DNA from: Oryzicola mucosus
GTDB lineage: Bacteria; Pseudomonadota; Alphaproteobacteria; Rhizobiales; Rhizobiaceae
Reading direction: 5' to 3'
DNA length: 64,000 bases
NCBI RefSeq assembly: GCF_014534685.1
Contig: NZ_JACVVX010000002.1
Location: 248,001 to 312,000, forward strand
The first letter of the stretch is position 1, and each line of letters begins with the position of its first letter. A program made the position numbers and the translations under genes. Of the stretch, positions 9,741 to 18,801 are shown in pieces. The notes below the pieces were generated by a model. It saw only the letters and a list, made by a program, of their open reading frames with translations, did no database searches and had not been told where the DNA came from.

Positions 9741-10080
9741 CGGGCACGATGCCCGTAACCATCCTTTGTCCCATGCTCCCAATGCGTCCGGCGATGCTCG
9801 GCACGCAGCCTGGAAGCTGTTGTCCGATCCCCGCGATGGCGCGGATCACCAGGCGAGCCACGTAAGGCCGCATCGCGGCATGTTGCCCGATGTGGATTAC
9901 AGCAGGATCGTGCCCGATCCGTCCCATCGCCCGCTGTTGCGGCGGCTGGTGGGCGCTGTCGTCAGGCTGTTCAAGGCACGGCGTCGCGCTCCCGCCAGCG
10001 CCGTGTCAGCAGACGACGATGGCGGCGTCGCGGACCGAGGTCTGAGACCCTATATGAGCATCACCCGCCCAGCCGTTTAG
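9721..10080 (+). CDS. Hypothetical basic protein
   Basis: A 119-residue protein I do not recognise. AAGGA (9708-9712) eight bases before the ATG at 9721 supports this start ([20 protein letters not shown]). It is rich in His, Asp and Arg, with a short hydrophobic/basic helix near 80-95 ([20 protein letters not shown]) that could associate with membranes, and no signal peptide. It precedes the ABC exporter pair by 65 bp on the same strand and might belong to that transcript. Confidence 0.55.
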   Translation: MFGNFHDGHDARNHPLSHAPNASGDARHAAWKLLSDPRDGADHQASHVRPHRGMLPDVDYSRIVPDPSHRPLLRRLVGAVVRLFKARRRAPASAVSADDDGGVADRGLRPYMSITRPAV

Positions 10081-10145
10081 ACGAGGCGGATGCGGTGATT
10101 GTTAGCCGCGCGGTCCGACCGCGCGGCCCATGACTTTGAGAAAGA

Positions 10146-12032
10146 ATGACTATGTTTCGCTGGTTTGAGAACAGATTGAACCCGTTTCCGCCGGAAGAGC
10201 CGATCGAGCCGCCGAAGACGCTGGTCGGCTTCTGCCTGCACTACACGAAGGGTGCGTGGACCTATATCGCCATTGCTGCGGTGCTGATGTCGGCCATCGC
10301 GCTGGCGGAAGTCTGGATGTTCAGCTTCCTCGGCTCGATCGTCGACTGGCTGTCGGCGCATGACCGCGAGACATTTCTGCAGATCGAAGGCTGGAAGCTC
10401 GCCGGCATGGCGTTCGTGGTGCTGTTCGCGCTGCCGGTGACGGTGTTTTTCCATTCGATGCTGAACCAGCAGACGCTGATGGGCAACTATCCCATGCGCA
10501 TCCGCTGGCAGGTCCACCGCTACCTGCTCAAACAGTCGATGGTGTTCTACCAGGACGAGTTCGCCGGCCGCATCGCCACCAAGATGATGCAGACGGCGCT
10601 CGCCGTGCGTGAGTGCGTCATCAAGCTGATCGACGTCCTCAACTACGTCATCGTCTATTTCCTCGGAATGCTGGTCATCGTCGGCTCGGCCGACTGGCGG
10701 CTGGCGCTGCCGCTCGCCGTGTGGCTGGTCGGTTACCTGTTCCTGCTGCGCTATTTTATCCCTCGTCTGGGCGTGATCGCCGGCGAGCAGGCCGATGCGC
10801 GTTCGACCATGACCGGCCGCGTCGTCGACAGCTACACCAACATCCAGACGGTGAAACTGTTCTCGCATGCGCGCCGCGAGGCGACCTATGCCAAGGAAGG
10901 CATGAACACCTTCCTCGGTACCGTCCATCGCCAGATGCGCATGATCACCTGGCTCTACGGCCTGCTCTATCTGCTGAACTCGCTGCTGCTGTTCGCTGTC
11001 GCATCGCTGTCGATCTGGTTGTGGCTCGGCGAGATGGTTTCGATCGGCGCGGTTGCCGTGGTCATCGGCCTGGTGCTGAGGCTGTGGGGCATGTCGCAGT
11101 GGATCATGTGGGAGGTTTCGGGCCTGTTCGAGAATATCGGCACCGTCAAGGATGGCATCGGCTCGATCTCGCTGCCGCGCGTGGTCGAAGACGAGCCGGG
11201 CGCAAAGGACATCGTCGTCGACAAGGGCGAGATCGTCTTCGACCATGTCGGCTTCCACTATGGCAAGGGCAAGGGCGTGATCGGCGACCTGACCCTGACG
11301 GTGAAGCCGGGCGAAAAGGTCGGCGTCGTCGGCCGTTCGGGCGCGGGCAAGTCGACGCTGTCGAACCTTCTGCTGCGCTTCTACGATGTCGAGAAGGGCC
11401 GCATCCTGATTGACGGCAAGGATATTTCCAAAGTGACGCAGGATAGCCTGCGTGCGCAGATCGGCATGGTTACGCAGGACACGTCGCTGCTGCACCGCTC
11501 GGTGCGCGACAACATCCTGTATGGCCGCCCCGATGCGACCGAGGAGATGATGCTGGAGGCCGCCAGCCGGGCCGAAGCCACCGACTTCATCGCCGGACTC
11601 GCGGATGCGAAAGGCCGGCGGGGCTTCGACGCCCATGTCGGCGAGCGCGGCGTCAAGCTGTCGGGCGGTCAGCGGCAGCGCGTGGCGATTGCCCGCGTGA
11701 TGCTCAAGGACGCGCCGATCCTGATCCTTGACGAAGCCACCTCGGCGCTCGATTCGGAAGTCGAAGCAGCGATCCAGGAAAATCTCTACCGGCTGATGGA
11801 GGGCAAGACCGTCATCGCCATCGCGCATCGGCTGTCCACAATCGCGGCGATGGACCGGCTGATCGTGATGGACAAGGGCGCGATCATCGAAGAAGGCACG
11901 CATGAGGAACTTGTCGCGCGCGGCGGGCTTTATGCCCAGTTGTGGCAGCGTCAGTCGGGCGGGTTCCTGCTTGCGGACGGGCCGGGCGACGCCGACAATG
12001 ATACGATTCCCAAGGGTGAAGCCGCCGAATGA
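10146..12032 (+). CDS. ABC exporter half-transporter, first subunit
   Basis: A 628-residue fused permease/ATPase of the multidrug/lipid exporter type. The N-terminal half (about 35-330) has six predicted membrane helices; the nucleotide-binding domain has Walker A GRSGAGKST (about 396-404), signature LSGGQRQR (about 505) and Walker B ILILDEATSALD (about 525-536). Both ATP-site motifs are intact. The stop overlaps the next gene (ATGA at 12029-12032), which encodes a close paralogue, so the two products probably form a heterodimer. The substrate cannot be read from the sequence. Unlike typical MsbA proteins, it has about 35 residues before the first helix, including FPPEEPIEPPKTL. Confidence 0.93.
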   Translation: MTMFRWFENRLNPFPPEEPIEPPKTLVGFCLHYTKGAWTYIAIAAVLMSAIALAEVWMFSFLGSIVDWLSAHDRETFLQIEGWKLAGMAFVVLFALPVTVFFHSMLNQQTLMGNYPMRIRWQVHRYLLKQSMVFYQDEFAGRIATKMMQTALAVRECVIKLIDVLNYVIVYFLGMLVIVGSADWRLALPLAVWLVGYLFLLRYFIPRLGVIAGEQADARSTMTGRVVDSYTNIQTVKLFSHARREATYAKEGMNTFLGTVHRQMRMITWLYGLLYLLNSLLLFAVASLSIWLWLGEMVSIGAVAVVIGLVLRLWGMSQWIMWEVSGLFENIGTVKDGIGSISLPRVVEDEPGAKDIVVDKGEIVFDHVGFHYGKGKGVIGDLTLTVKPGEKVGVVGRSGAGKSTLSNLLLRFYDVEKGRILIDGKDISKVTQDSLRAQIGMVTQDTSLLHRSVRDNILYGRPDATEEMMLEAASRAEATDFIAGLADAKGRRGFDAHVGERGVKLSGGQRQRVAIARVMLKDAPILILDEATSALDSEVEAAIQENLYRLMEGKTVIAIAHRLSTIAAMDRLIVMDKGAIIEEGTHEELVARGGLYAQLWQRQSGGFLLADGPGDADNDTIPKGEAAE

Positions 12033-13894
12033 GCATGCAGGCCGTCTACCGGTGGTTCGAAAGCTGGGTCACGCCGTTCCGAGAACCTGCAAACCTGCGG
12101 CCGCCATCGTCGGTCGCGGGTTTTCTCTGGCATTATGTCGGCCAGGCGAAACTCGCCTTCTTCGCCATGCTGGTCATCGGCGGCATCGCCCCGCTCGTCG
12201 AAGCGGGGCTTTTCTACTTTGTCGGACGGCTGGTCGATATTCTCGATTCCGCGCCCGCCGACCGAAGCTGGGCTTCGCTGTGGGAAGCGGCCGGGCCGGA
12301 ACTGCTGTTCATGGCCGCCGTGGTCCTCGTCATCCGCACGCTGGTCGTCGGCCTGGCCGCGCTGGTCGACGAGCAGACGATCACGCCCGGCTTCTACAAC
12401 CTCGTGCGCTGGCAGGCGCATCGGCACGTCTCGCGCCAGTCCTACTCGTTCTTCCAGAACGATTTCGCCGGCCGCATCGCGACCAAGGTGTGGCAGTCGG
12501 GCCAGGCCACCGGCGACCTGATGGAAAGCTTTATCGAAGTCGTCTGGTTCATGATGGTCTACACCATTACCACGCTGGTTCTTGTGGCCGGGCTGGACTG
12601 GCGGCTCGCGGCGATGGTCGTGGTCTGGATCGTCGCCTTCGGGATTCTGGCGCGGCTCTATCTGCCCTCGATCCGCAAAAACGCCGAGGCGACGGCGGAA
12701 GCCGGTTCGATGATCAATGGCCGCATCGTCGATTCCTATTCCAACATCCATACGTTGAAGCTGTTCGCCGCCGATGGCGACGACCGCTACATCCGGCGCG
12801 GCTTCGACATCTATCTCGACGCGCTGCGGCCCTTCACGCGCAGCCTGACCGGCGTTCGCATCGCCTTGACCTTGCTGGCCGGCGTGATGATATCAGCGAT
12901 CTCGTGGTTCGCGATCAATCTGTGGGTGGAGGGTGCGATCAGCGTCGGCGCAGTCGCCTTCACGCTCAGCCTCGTTCTGCGGCTCAACATGCTGCTGGGC
13001 CGGCTGATGATGCAGCTCAACGGCATCTTGCGGTCGCTCGGCGTTCTGGAGAATTCGAAGGCGCTGATCTCCCAGCCGCTGTCGCTGACCGACAAGCCGG
13101 GTGCTGCCGAACTCAAGGTCACCGGCGGCGAGATCGTGCTCGACAAGGTGACGTTCCACTATGGCAAAGGCTCGGGCGTGCTCGACGGCATCGACCTGAG
13201 GATCAGGCCGGGCGAAAAAGTCGGGCTGATCGGCCCGTCGGGTGCGGGCAAGACAACCATCGCCAATCTCATCCTGCGGCTCTACGACCTCGAAAGCGGA
13301 CAGATCCGGATCGACGGGCAGGACGTGTCGCAGGTCACGCAGGTGTCGCTGCGCTCCAACATCGGCGTGGTGAGCCAGGACACGGCCTTGTTCCACCGTT
13401 CGCTGCGCGACAACATCCGCCTTGGCAGACCCGAGGCGACCGAGGAGCAGGTCATCGCTGCTGCCGAAAGGGCCGAGGCGCACGACTTCATCAGGCAGTT
13501 GCGCGACAACCGCGAGAGGGCGGGCTACGACGCTTATGTCGGCGAACGCGGCGTGAAGTTGTCGGGCGGACAGAGGCAGCGGGTGGCGATCGCCCGCGTG
13601 TTCCTCAAGGACGCGCCGATCCTGATTCTGGACGAGGCGACGTCTGCGCTCGATTCGCAGGTCGAGGCAGCGATCCAGGAAAGCCTTTTCGATCTGATGG
13701 AAGGCAAGACCGTGATTGCCATCGCGCACCGCCTGTCGACAATCGCAGCACTCGACCGGCTGATCGTTCTCGACAAGGGCCGCATCGTCGAGGAAGGCAG
13801 CCACCAGGCGCTGCTTGAAAAGGGCGGCCTCTATGCTCAACTTTGGAAGAGGCAGTCGGGCGGCTTTTTGGCCGACAGGCTCGCCGCCGAATAG
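12029..13894 (+). CDS. ABC exporter half-transporter, second subunit
   Basis: A 621-residue partner of the preceding transporter, same architecture: N-terminal segment, six membrane helices, then an ATPase domain with Walker A GPSGAGKTT (about 402), LSGGQRQR (about 511) and Walker B ILILDEATSALD (about 531). The two proteins share long stretches around the ATPase motifs and even in the N-terminus (RWFE...PF), indicating an old tandem duplication. Both sites look catalytically competent, unlike many heterodimeric exporters where one site is degenerate. The ATGA overlap implies coupled translation. The small DUF6665-like gene follows after 8 bp. Confidence 0.93.
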   Translation: MSMQAVYRWFESWVTPFREPANLRPPSSVAGFLWHYVGQAKLAFFAMLVIGGIAPLVEAGLFYFVGRLVDILDSAPADRSWASLWEAAGPELLFMAAVVLVIRTLVVGLAALVDEQTITPGFYNLVRWQAHRHVSRQSYSFFQNDFAGRIATKVWQSGQATGDLMESFIEVVWFMMVYTITTLVLVAGLDWRLAAMVVVWIVAFGILARLYLPSIRKNAEATAEAGSMINGRIVDSYSNIHTLKLFAADGDDRYIRRGFDIYLDALRPFTRSLTGVRIALTLLAGVMISAISWFAINLWVEGAISVGAVAFTLSLVLRLNMLLGRLMMQLNGILRSLGVLENSKALISQPLSLTDKPGAAELKVTGGEIVLDKVTFHYGKGSGVLDGIDLRIRPGEKVGLIGPSGAGKTTIANLILRLYDLESGQIRIDGQDVSQVTQVSLRSNIGVVSQDTALFHRSLRDNIRLGRPEATEEQVIAAAERAEAHDFIRQLRDNRERAGYDAYVGERGVKLSGGQRQRVAIARVFLKDAPILILDEATSALDSQVEAAIQESLFDLMEGKTVIAIAHRLSTIAALDRLIVLDKGRIVEEGSHQALLEKGGLYAQLWKRQSGGFLADRLAAE

Positions 13895-13902
13895 GGTTTT
13901 CC

Positions 13903-14217
13903 ATGTCGTTGCGTCCGCCACAGACATTCACCGCCGGAGGCATGTCCAACTCAGCGCTCGATGTGCTGGAGTATGAATTCCTCGCGGAGAAAGCGTCTGC
14001 GCTGGGACAGACCGGGCAACGCGTGGTGAAATGCCTCGACGCGCTGAAGGCGCATTCGGGAAGCGAGGAAGAGCGCGCCGTGTTGCGCAAGGCAGCCGCG
14101 GACGCGGTCTATGGCTACTTCATCCAGCGCGAACTCTGCGGTTTCCGGCGCCATGAGGATGTGATCCGCGAATATGCCATCCCCGGCGAAGTGCTTGCCA
14201 GGCTTGGAGCGAAGTGA
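13903..14217 (+). CDS. Small conserved protein, DUF6665-like
   Basis: A 104-residue predicted cytosolic protein, mostly helical. It begins MSLRPPQTFTAGGMSNSALD and contains LEYEFLAEKASALGQ and QRELCGFRRHEDVIREY near the C-terminus. I associate this pattern with DUF6665 of rhizobia from memory, so the family name is tentative; its function is unknown. It starts 8 bp after the second ABC exporter gene and is probably its operon member. The frame extends upstream, but the ATG at 13903 gives the expected N-terminus. Confidence 0.65.
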   Translation: MSLRPPQTFTAGGMSNSALDVLEYEFLAEKASALGQTGQRVVKCLDALKAHSGSEEERAVLRKAAADAVYGYFIQRELCGFRRHEDVIREYAIPGEVLARLGAK

Positions 14218-14444
14218 TCCTCGCGAAGTGTTGAAAAGAGCTGTTTGGAAGGCCTGTTGACACTGCTTGCGACAATCTGCCCACGTGCCTTGTGCCGTCT
14301 GGACAAAAACAGGCTTCACGCATAAACCGAACTCCAAATGCTGGAGGAACTACGCTAGCCTGATGCCATGCGATATCAGGCCGGCGTGTGAGCGGGGACA
14401 GGGCTCTTCCTTCAGCGGATTTGAGGCAGAAGGATCAAGGTCCC

Positions 14445-15008
14445 TTGAGCGCAACCGATACGACCGAGCCCAACCGGCGCGATTTTCTCTATGTAGCCAC
14501 GGGTATGGCGGGCGTCGTCGCGGCAGGTGCCGTGGCATGGCCCTTCATTGACCAGATGCGTCCCGATGCATCGACGCTGGCGGCGGCCTCCATCGAGGTC
14601 GACGTTTCGTCGCTGACCCCCGGCATGTCGCTGACCGTCAAGTGGCGCGGCCGTCCGGTGTTCATCCGCAACCGTACGCCGGAAGAGGTCGAAGCGGCCA
14701 AGGAAGTGCCGATGTCGGATCTCAAGGATCCCGTCGCACGCAACGCCAACCTGGCTGCCGACGCCACCGCCAGCGACCTTGATCGCTCGGCGGGCGAGGG
14801 CAAGGAAAACTGGATCGTGATGATCGGCGTCTGCACCCATCTGGGTTGCGTGCCGCTCGGCCAGCAGGGCGATTTCGGCGGCTGGTTCTGTCCGTGCCAT
14901 GGTTCGCACTACGATACGGCGGGCCGCATCCGTAAGGGCCCTGCGCCGGAAAACCTGCACGTACCGAGTTACGCGTTCGTTTCCGATACCACGATCCGGG
15001 TCGGCTGA
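14445..15008 (+). CDS. petA: Ubiquinol-cytochrome c reductase Rieske iron-sulfur subunit
   Basis: Electron-transfer subunit of the bc1 complex. With the TTG start at 14445 (AGGA/AAGG stretches upstream) it has 187 residues, beginning [19 protein letters not shown]; a GTG at 14388 is the alternative. An N-terminal twin-arginine-like RRDF followed by a hydrophobic anchor (about 12-35) fits Tat export with an uncleaved anchor. The Rieske cluster is intact: CTHLGC at 130-135 and CPCHGS at 149-154, giving ligands Cys130, His132, Cys149, His152 and the disulfide Cys135-Cys151. First gene of petABC, 25 bp before petB. Confidence 0.95.
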   Translation: MSATDTTEPNRRDFLYVATGMAGVVAAGAVAWPFIDQMRPDASTLAAASIEVDVSSLTPGMSLTVKWRGRPVFIRNRTPEEVEAAKEVPMSDLKDPVARNANLAADATASDLDRSAGEGKENWIVMIGVCTHLGCVPLGQQGDFGGWFCPCHGSHYDTAGRIRKGPAPENLHVPSYAFVSDTTIRVG

Positions 15009-15033
15009 GGCAGGGACAGAGGGGACACTTCAC

Positions 15034-16335
15034 ATGAGCGCTGGACACTCGACCTATCAGCCCAAGACCGGTATCGAACGCTGGATCGACGCACGCATGC
15101 CGCTGCCGCGGATGATGCACGATTCCTTCGTGTCCTATCCGGTGCCGCGCAATCTCAATTACGCCTACACGTTCGGCGGCATCCTCTCGATCATGCTGGT
15201 CGTGCAGATTCTGACCGGCGTCGTTCTGGCCATGCATTACACGCCGCATGTGACGCTGGCCTTCCAGTCCGTCGAGCACATCATGCGCGATGTGAACTCC
15301 GGCTGGCTCCTGCGCTACATGCACGCGAACGGCGCCTCCTTCTTCTTCATCGCCGTTTACGTCCACATCATGCGCGGTCTCTACTACGGCTCCTACAAGG
15401 CGCCGCGCGAACTGCTCTGGATCCTGGGCTGCATCATCTACCTCCTGATGATGGCGACCGGCTTCATGGGCTACGTGCTGCCGTGGGGCCAGATGAGCTT
15501 CTGGGGCGCTACCGTCATCACCGGCTTCTTCACCGCTATTCCGCTGGTCGGCGAGTGGATCCAGCAGTTGCTTCTGGGCGGCTTCGCGGTCGACAACCCG
15601 ACGCTGAACCGCTTCTTCTCGCTGCACTACCTGCTGCCGTTCATGATCGCTGGCGTCGTCGTGCTGCACGTCTGGGCGCTGCATGTCACCGGCCAGACCA
15701 ACCCGACCGGCATCGAAGTGAAGTCCAAGACCGACACGCTTCCCTTCACGCCTTATGCGACCATCAAGGACGCGTTCGGCATGGTGGTGTTCCTGCTGGT
15801 CTTCGCGTACTTCATCTTCTACATCCCGAACTTCCTCGGCCACCCCGACAACTACACCATGGCCGACTCGCTGAAGACGCCGGCGCATATCGTTCCGGAA
15901 TGGTACTTCCTGCCGTTCTACGCGATCCTGCGCGCGATCACCTTCAACATCGGGCCGATCGACTCCAAGCTGGGCGGCGTGCTCGCCATGTTCGGCGCTA
16001 TCGCGGTGCTGTTCGTGGTGCCCTGGCTCGATACGTCGAAGGTTCGTTCGGCGGTCTATCGTCCCTGGTACAAGCTGTTCTTCTGGCTGTTCGTGGTCAA
16101 TGCGATCCTGCTCGGCTGGCTCGGCTCGCGTCCCGCCGAAGGCGTGTATGTGATCATGTCGCAGCTTGCCACGATCTACTATTTCGGCTTCTTCCTGATC
16201 ATCATGCCGTTGCTTGGCCTGATCGAGACGCCGCGCCGCATGCCCAACTCGATCACCGAGGCTGTTCTGGAAAAGAACAAGGGCGGTTCGGGACTTCCGG
16301 CTGGCGCAACCGCCGCGCCGGAAACCAAAGGCTGA
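15034..16335 (+). CDS. petB: Cytochrome b subunit of the bc1 complex
   Basis: A 433-residue integral membrane subunit that carries hemes bL and bH and the Qo and Qi quinone sites. It starts [19 protein letters not shown], has about eight predicted helices, and shows the [20 protein letters not shown] segment and the Qo-site PEWY at about 288-291. The size is a normal rhizobial cytochrome b (not the split b6/subunit IV form, and not fused to c1). It lies between petA and petC with gaps of 25 and 31 bp, so one polycistronic transcript is likely. Confidence 0.97.
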   Translation: MSAGHSTYQPKTGIERWIDARMPLPRMMHDSFVSYPVPRNLNYAYTFGGILSIMLVVQILTGVVLAMHYTPHVTLAFQSVEHIMRDVNSGWLLRYMHANGASFFFIAVYVHIMRGLYYGSYKAPRELLWILGCIIYLLMMATGFMGYVLPWGQMSFWGATVITGFFTAIPLVGEWIQQLLLGGFAVDNPTLNRFFSLHYLLPFMIAGVVVLHVWALHVTGQTNPTGIEVKSKTDTLPFTPYATIKDAFGMVVFLLVFAYFIFYIPNFLGHPDNYTMADSLKTPAHIVPEWYFLPFYAILRAITFNIGPIDSKLGGVLAMFGAIAVLFVVPWLDTSKVRSAVYRPWYKLFFWLFVVNAILLGWLGSRPAEGVYVIMSQLATIYYFGFFLIIMPLLGLIETPRRMPNSITEAVLEKNKGGSGLPAGATAAPETKG

Positions 16336-16366
16336 GCGACGAGAGAATCTTGAGAGGGATTTTGTA

Positions 16367-17230
16367 ATGAAAAAGATTCTCAACGGACTGGTGGTGCTCG
16401 GCGTCCTGATGACAGGATGTGCCGGCGTTGCCTTCGCCGCCGAGGAAGCCGGACACAACCCGGCCGAGCCAACCCACTTCCCGATCCACAAGCCCGAGGA
16501 AATGGACTGGTCGTTCGCCGGACCTTTCGGCACCTATGACAAGGCGCAGCTGCAGCGCGGCTTCAAGGTCTATAAGGAAGTGTGCTCGGCCTGCCACTCG
16601 ATGAACCTTGTGACTTTCCGGACCCTGGAAGGCGCGGGTTACAACGATGCGCAGATCAAGACCCTGGCCGCCGAATACCAGGTGCAGGACGGCCCCAATG
16701 CCGATGGCGAGATGTTCGACCGTCCGGCGGTCGCCAACGACCATTTCCCGTCGCCGTTCCCCAATTCCGCAGCCGCCGCTGCCGCCAACAACGGTGCTGC
16801 ACCGCCGGACTTCTCGCTGATCGCCAAGGCGCGCGGCGTCGAGCGCGGCTTTCCGACCTTCGTCTTCGACATCTTCACGCAGTATGCGGAGAACGGTCCG
16901 GATTACATCCACGCTCTCCTGACCGGCTATGACGAGCAGCCGCCGGAAGGCATGGAGATCGCCGAGGGTACGCACTACAATCCGTACTTCATCGGCGGCA
17001 AGTCGCTGGCCATGGCCAAGCCGCTGTCCGATGGACAGGTGACCTACGAGGACGGCTCGCCTGAGACCGTCGACCAGTATTCGCGTGACGTGTCGGCCTT
17101 CCTGATGATGGTCGCGGAGCCGCATCTGGTGGACCGCAAGCAGACCGGTTTCGGCGTGATGATCTTCCTGATCCTGTTCTCCGGTCTGGTCTACCTGACC
17201 AAGCGCAAGGTCTGGGCGAACGCTCACTGA
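16367..17230 (+). CDS. petC: Cytochrome c1
   Basis: A 287-residue heme c subunit of the bc1 complex. A signal peptide (about 1-24, ending GVAFAAEE) sends it to the periplasm; the heme-attachment motif CSACH lies at 73-77; a C-terminal anchor (VMIFLILFSGLVYLTKRKVW) holds it in the membrane. An Ala/Asn-rich loop (AAAAAANNGAAPPD) is typical of rhizobial c1. It ends the petABC operon and is followed 21 bp later by a strong intrinsic terminator. Confidence 0.96.
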   Translation: MKKILNGLVVLGVLMTGCAGVAFAAEEAGHNPAEPTHFPIHKPEEMDWSFAGPFGTYDKAQLQRGFKVYKEVCSACHSMNLVTFRTLEGAGYNDAQIKTLAAEYQVQDGPNADGEMFDRPAVANDHFPSPFPNSAAAAAANNGAAPPDFSLIAKARGVERGFPTFVFDIFTQYAENGPDYIHALLTGYDEQPPEGMEIAEGTHYNPYFIGGKSLAMAKPLSDGQVTYEDGSPETVDQYSRDVSAFLMMVAEPHLVDRKQTGFGVMIFLILFSGLVYLTKRKVWANAH

Positions 17231-17251
17231 ATCCATCGCCTATCGTGATCG

Positions 17252-17279
17252 AGGGCGCCTGCGGGCGCCCTTTTCTTTT
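17252..17279 (+). terminator. Intrinsic terminator of petABC
   Basis: An 8-bp GC stem (AGGGCGCC / GGCGCCCT) with a four-base loop, followed by TTTTCTTTT. It begins 21 bp after the petC stop and separates the operon from apt. Confidence 0.9.
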
Positions 17280-17323
17280 GCGCTGCAAGGCGCAAGAACG
17301 GACGGGGTAACGGAGCCGCTTTT

Positions 17324-17869
17324 ATGAATTCATCGCTCGAAAAGACGCTCCTGGCGTCGATCAGGACCATTCCGGATTATCCCAAGCCGGGTATCCTGTT
17401 TCGCGACATCACCACGCTTCTGGGCGATGCGCGCGCCTTCCGCCGCGCGGTGGACGAACTCGTGCATCCGTTCGCCGGCACCAAGATCGACAAAATCGCC
17501 GGTATCGAGGCGAGGGGTTTCATTCTCGGCGGGGCAATTGCACATCAGCTCTCTGCCGGCTTCGTGCCGATCCGCAAGAAGGGCAAGCTGCCGCATGAGA
17601 CGGTGCGCGTGGCCTACAGCCTCGAATATGGCGTCGACGAAATGGAGATGCACAAGGATGCGATCGCGCCCGGCGAGCGGGTGTTGCTGGTGGACGACCT
17701 GATCGCCACAGGGGGCACGGCCGAGGGCGCCGTGAAGCTGTTGAAGCAGATGGGGGCGGATATCGCCGCGGCCTGTTTCGTCATCGACCTGCCGGATCTC
17801 GGCGGTCGCGCCAAGCTGGAAACGCTCGGCGTCGAAGTCAGGACGCTTGTCGCCTTCGAGGGGCACTGA
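17324..17869 (+). CDS. apt: Adenine phosphoribosyltransferase
   Basis: Purine salvage: adenine plus PRPP to AMP. At 181 residues it has the usual length; it contains the adenine-site region near [17 protein letters not shown] and the PRPP-binding motif [12 protein letters not shown] at about 122-133. The start ATG at 17324 follows a GGGGTAACGGAG stretch. It is the only gene between the petABC terminator and the convergent MaoC-type genes. Confidence 0.95.
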   Translation: MNSSLEKTLLASIRTIPDYPKPGILFRDITTLLGDARAFRRAVDELVHPFAGTKIDKIAGIEARGFILGGAIAHQLSAGFVPIRKKGKLPHETVRVAYSLEYGVDEMEMHKDAIAPGERVLLVDDLIATGGTAEGAVKLLKQMGADIAAACFVIDLPDLGGRAKLETLGVEVRTLVAFEGH

Positions 17870-17875
17870 GCGCCA

Positions 17876-18334
17876 TCAGGCGACCTTGATGAGCACGGGG
17901 CTGTCGAACTGCAGGACCGTGTCTCCAGTGCTGTCGTAGCCCCCATTGAGGGTGTTGAGCAGTCGCCAGCCGGGGCGGGACGCGAGTGCGCGATGATCGA
18001 TCACCAGCCGGGTGAAGGTGACGGTCTCGCCTGCATAGACGGGCTTGGGCCATTTGAGATTCTTGAAACCGGGAGAGGGGCCGAACTCCGGTGCCGGGCC
18101 TTGGCCTGTCCAGGCGGGCCCGCGATTTGTCAGGTTGTATTTCATCCAGGTCGCAGCGGTGTGCCAGCCCGACGCGCACAAGCTGCCGAAAACGCTGTTT
18201 TTCGCAAGTTCCTCATCGATGTGGAAGGGTTGCGGATCGTATTTCCGTGCGAAGGCCTTGATGCTTTCGGCGTCGAAACGGTGGCTGCCGAGCGTGACCG
18301 TCACGCCAACTTCCAGGAAATCGTCGAGCGTCAT
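17876..18334 (-). CDS. MaoC-family dehydratase, second of pair
   Basis: A 152-residue hot-dog-fold protein. The MaoC hydratase motif appears in degenerate form: KYDPQPFHIDEELAKNSVFG, then SGWHTAA. In the family this D...H pair hydrates enoyl-CoA thioesters; Asp and His are both retained. Its start overlaps the stop of the preceding MaoC gene (ATGA, 18331-18334), so the two are translated together. They share the HIDEE/HLDEE and SGWH motifs and may form a heterodimer. The substrate is unknown. It converges with apt, leaving 6 bp between the stops. Confidence 0.85.
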   Translation of the reverse strand: MTLDDFLEVGVTVTLGSHRFDAESIKAFARKYDPQPFHIDEELAKNSVFGSLCASGWHTAATWMKYNLTNRGPAWTGQGPAPEFGPSPGFKNLKWPKPVYAGETVTFTRLVIDHRALASRPGWRLLNTLNGGYDSTGDTVLQFDSPVLIKVA

Positions 18335-18795
18335 GCCTGACCTCCGCGAGACAGGAACATGCAGGTGTTCTGAAGCTCGAAGACGATTTCGCCCTTCTGG
18401 TTGGCCATCTCTGAGCGGAAGGTGACGAGGCCGAGCCCCGGACGGGATTTCGATTCGCGCTTGCTCAAAACCTGGCTCGTCGCGGTCAGCCGGTCGCCTG
18501 CGAGCACCGGACGTCTCCAATTGACGAAGTCGATGCCGGGAGCACCTTGCGAGGTCGAATCGAGCAGGATGCCATCGCAGAACAGGCGCATATACATGGC
18601 GCAGTTGTGCCAGCCGGAAGCGCCGAGCCCGCCGAGCAGGCTTGCCTTGCCGGCCTCCTCATCGAGATGCATGGGCTGGGCGTCGAACTCGCTGGCGAAT
18701 TCGACGATCTCCTCAGCGGTGACGATCTTTTCTCCGAGGGGGATGACGCCGCCCTCCTCGAAATCCTCATATGCCCATTTTATGTCGCTCATCAT
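18331..18795 (-). CDS. MaoC-family dehydratase, first of pair
   Basis: A 154-residue hot-dog-fold protein with the hydratase core EFDAQPMHLDEEAGKASLLG followed by ASGWHNCAMYM. The catalytic Asp/His pair of the MaoC family is present. Tandem MaoC genes of this kind are usually annotated as (R)-specific enoyl-CoA hydratases or as nodN-like proteins; nothing nearby fixes the pathway. Two ATG codons in succession (18795 and 18792) could serve as start. It sits 6 bp downstream of corA on the same strand, so the three genes probably form one transcript. Confidence 0.85.
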   Translation of the reverse strand: MMSDIKWAYEDFEEGGVIPLGEKIVTAEEIVEFASEFDAQPMHLDEEAGKASLLGGLGASGWHNCAMYMRLFCDGILLDSTSQGAPGIDFVNWRRPVLAGDRLTATSQVLSKRESKSRPGLGLVTFRSEMANQKGEIVFELQNTCMFLSRGGQA

Positions 18796-18801
18796 GCAGT
18801 C

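Noticed and set aside
10077-11903. Minus-strand open frame of 608 codons
   Set aside because: Antisense to the first ABC exporter, with His/Gln/Asp-rich composition typical of a reverse-complement shadow.
14257-14262. TTGACA as a -35 element for petABC
   Set aside because: No acceptable -10 sequence 16-18 bp downstream; I could not place the petABC promoter.
14722-16533. Minus-strand open frame of 603 codons over petA-petC
   Set aside because: Antisense to the bc1 operon genes; low-complexity His/Glu/Asp composition and no family resemblance.
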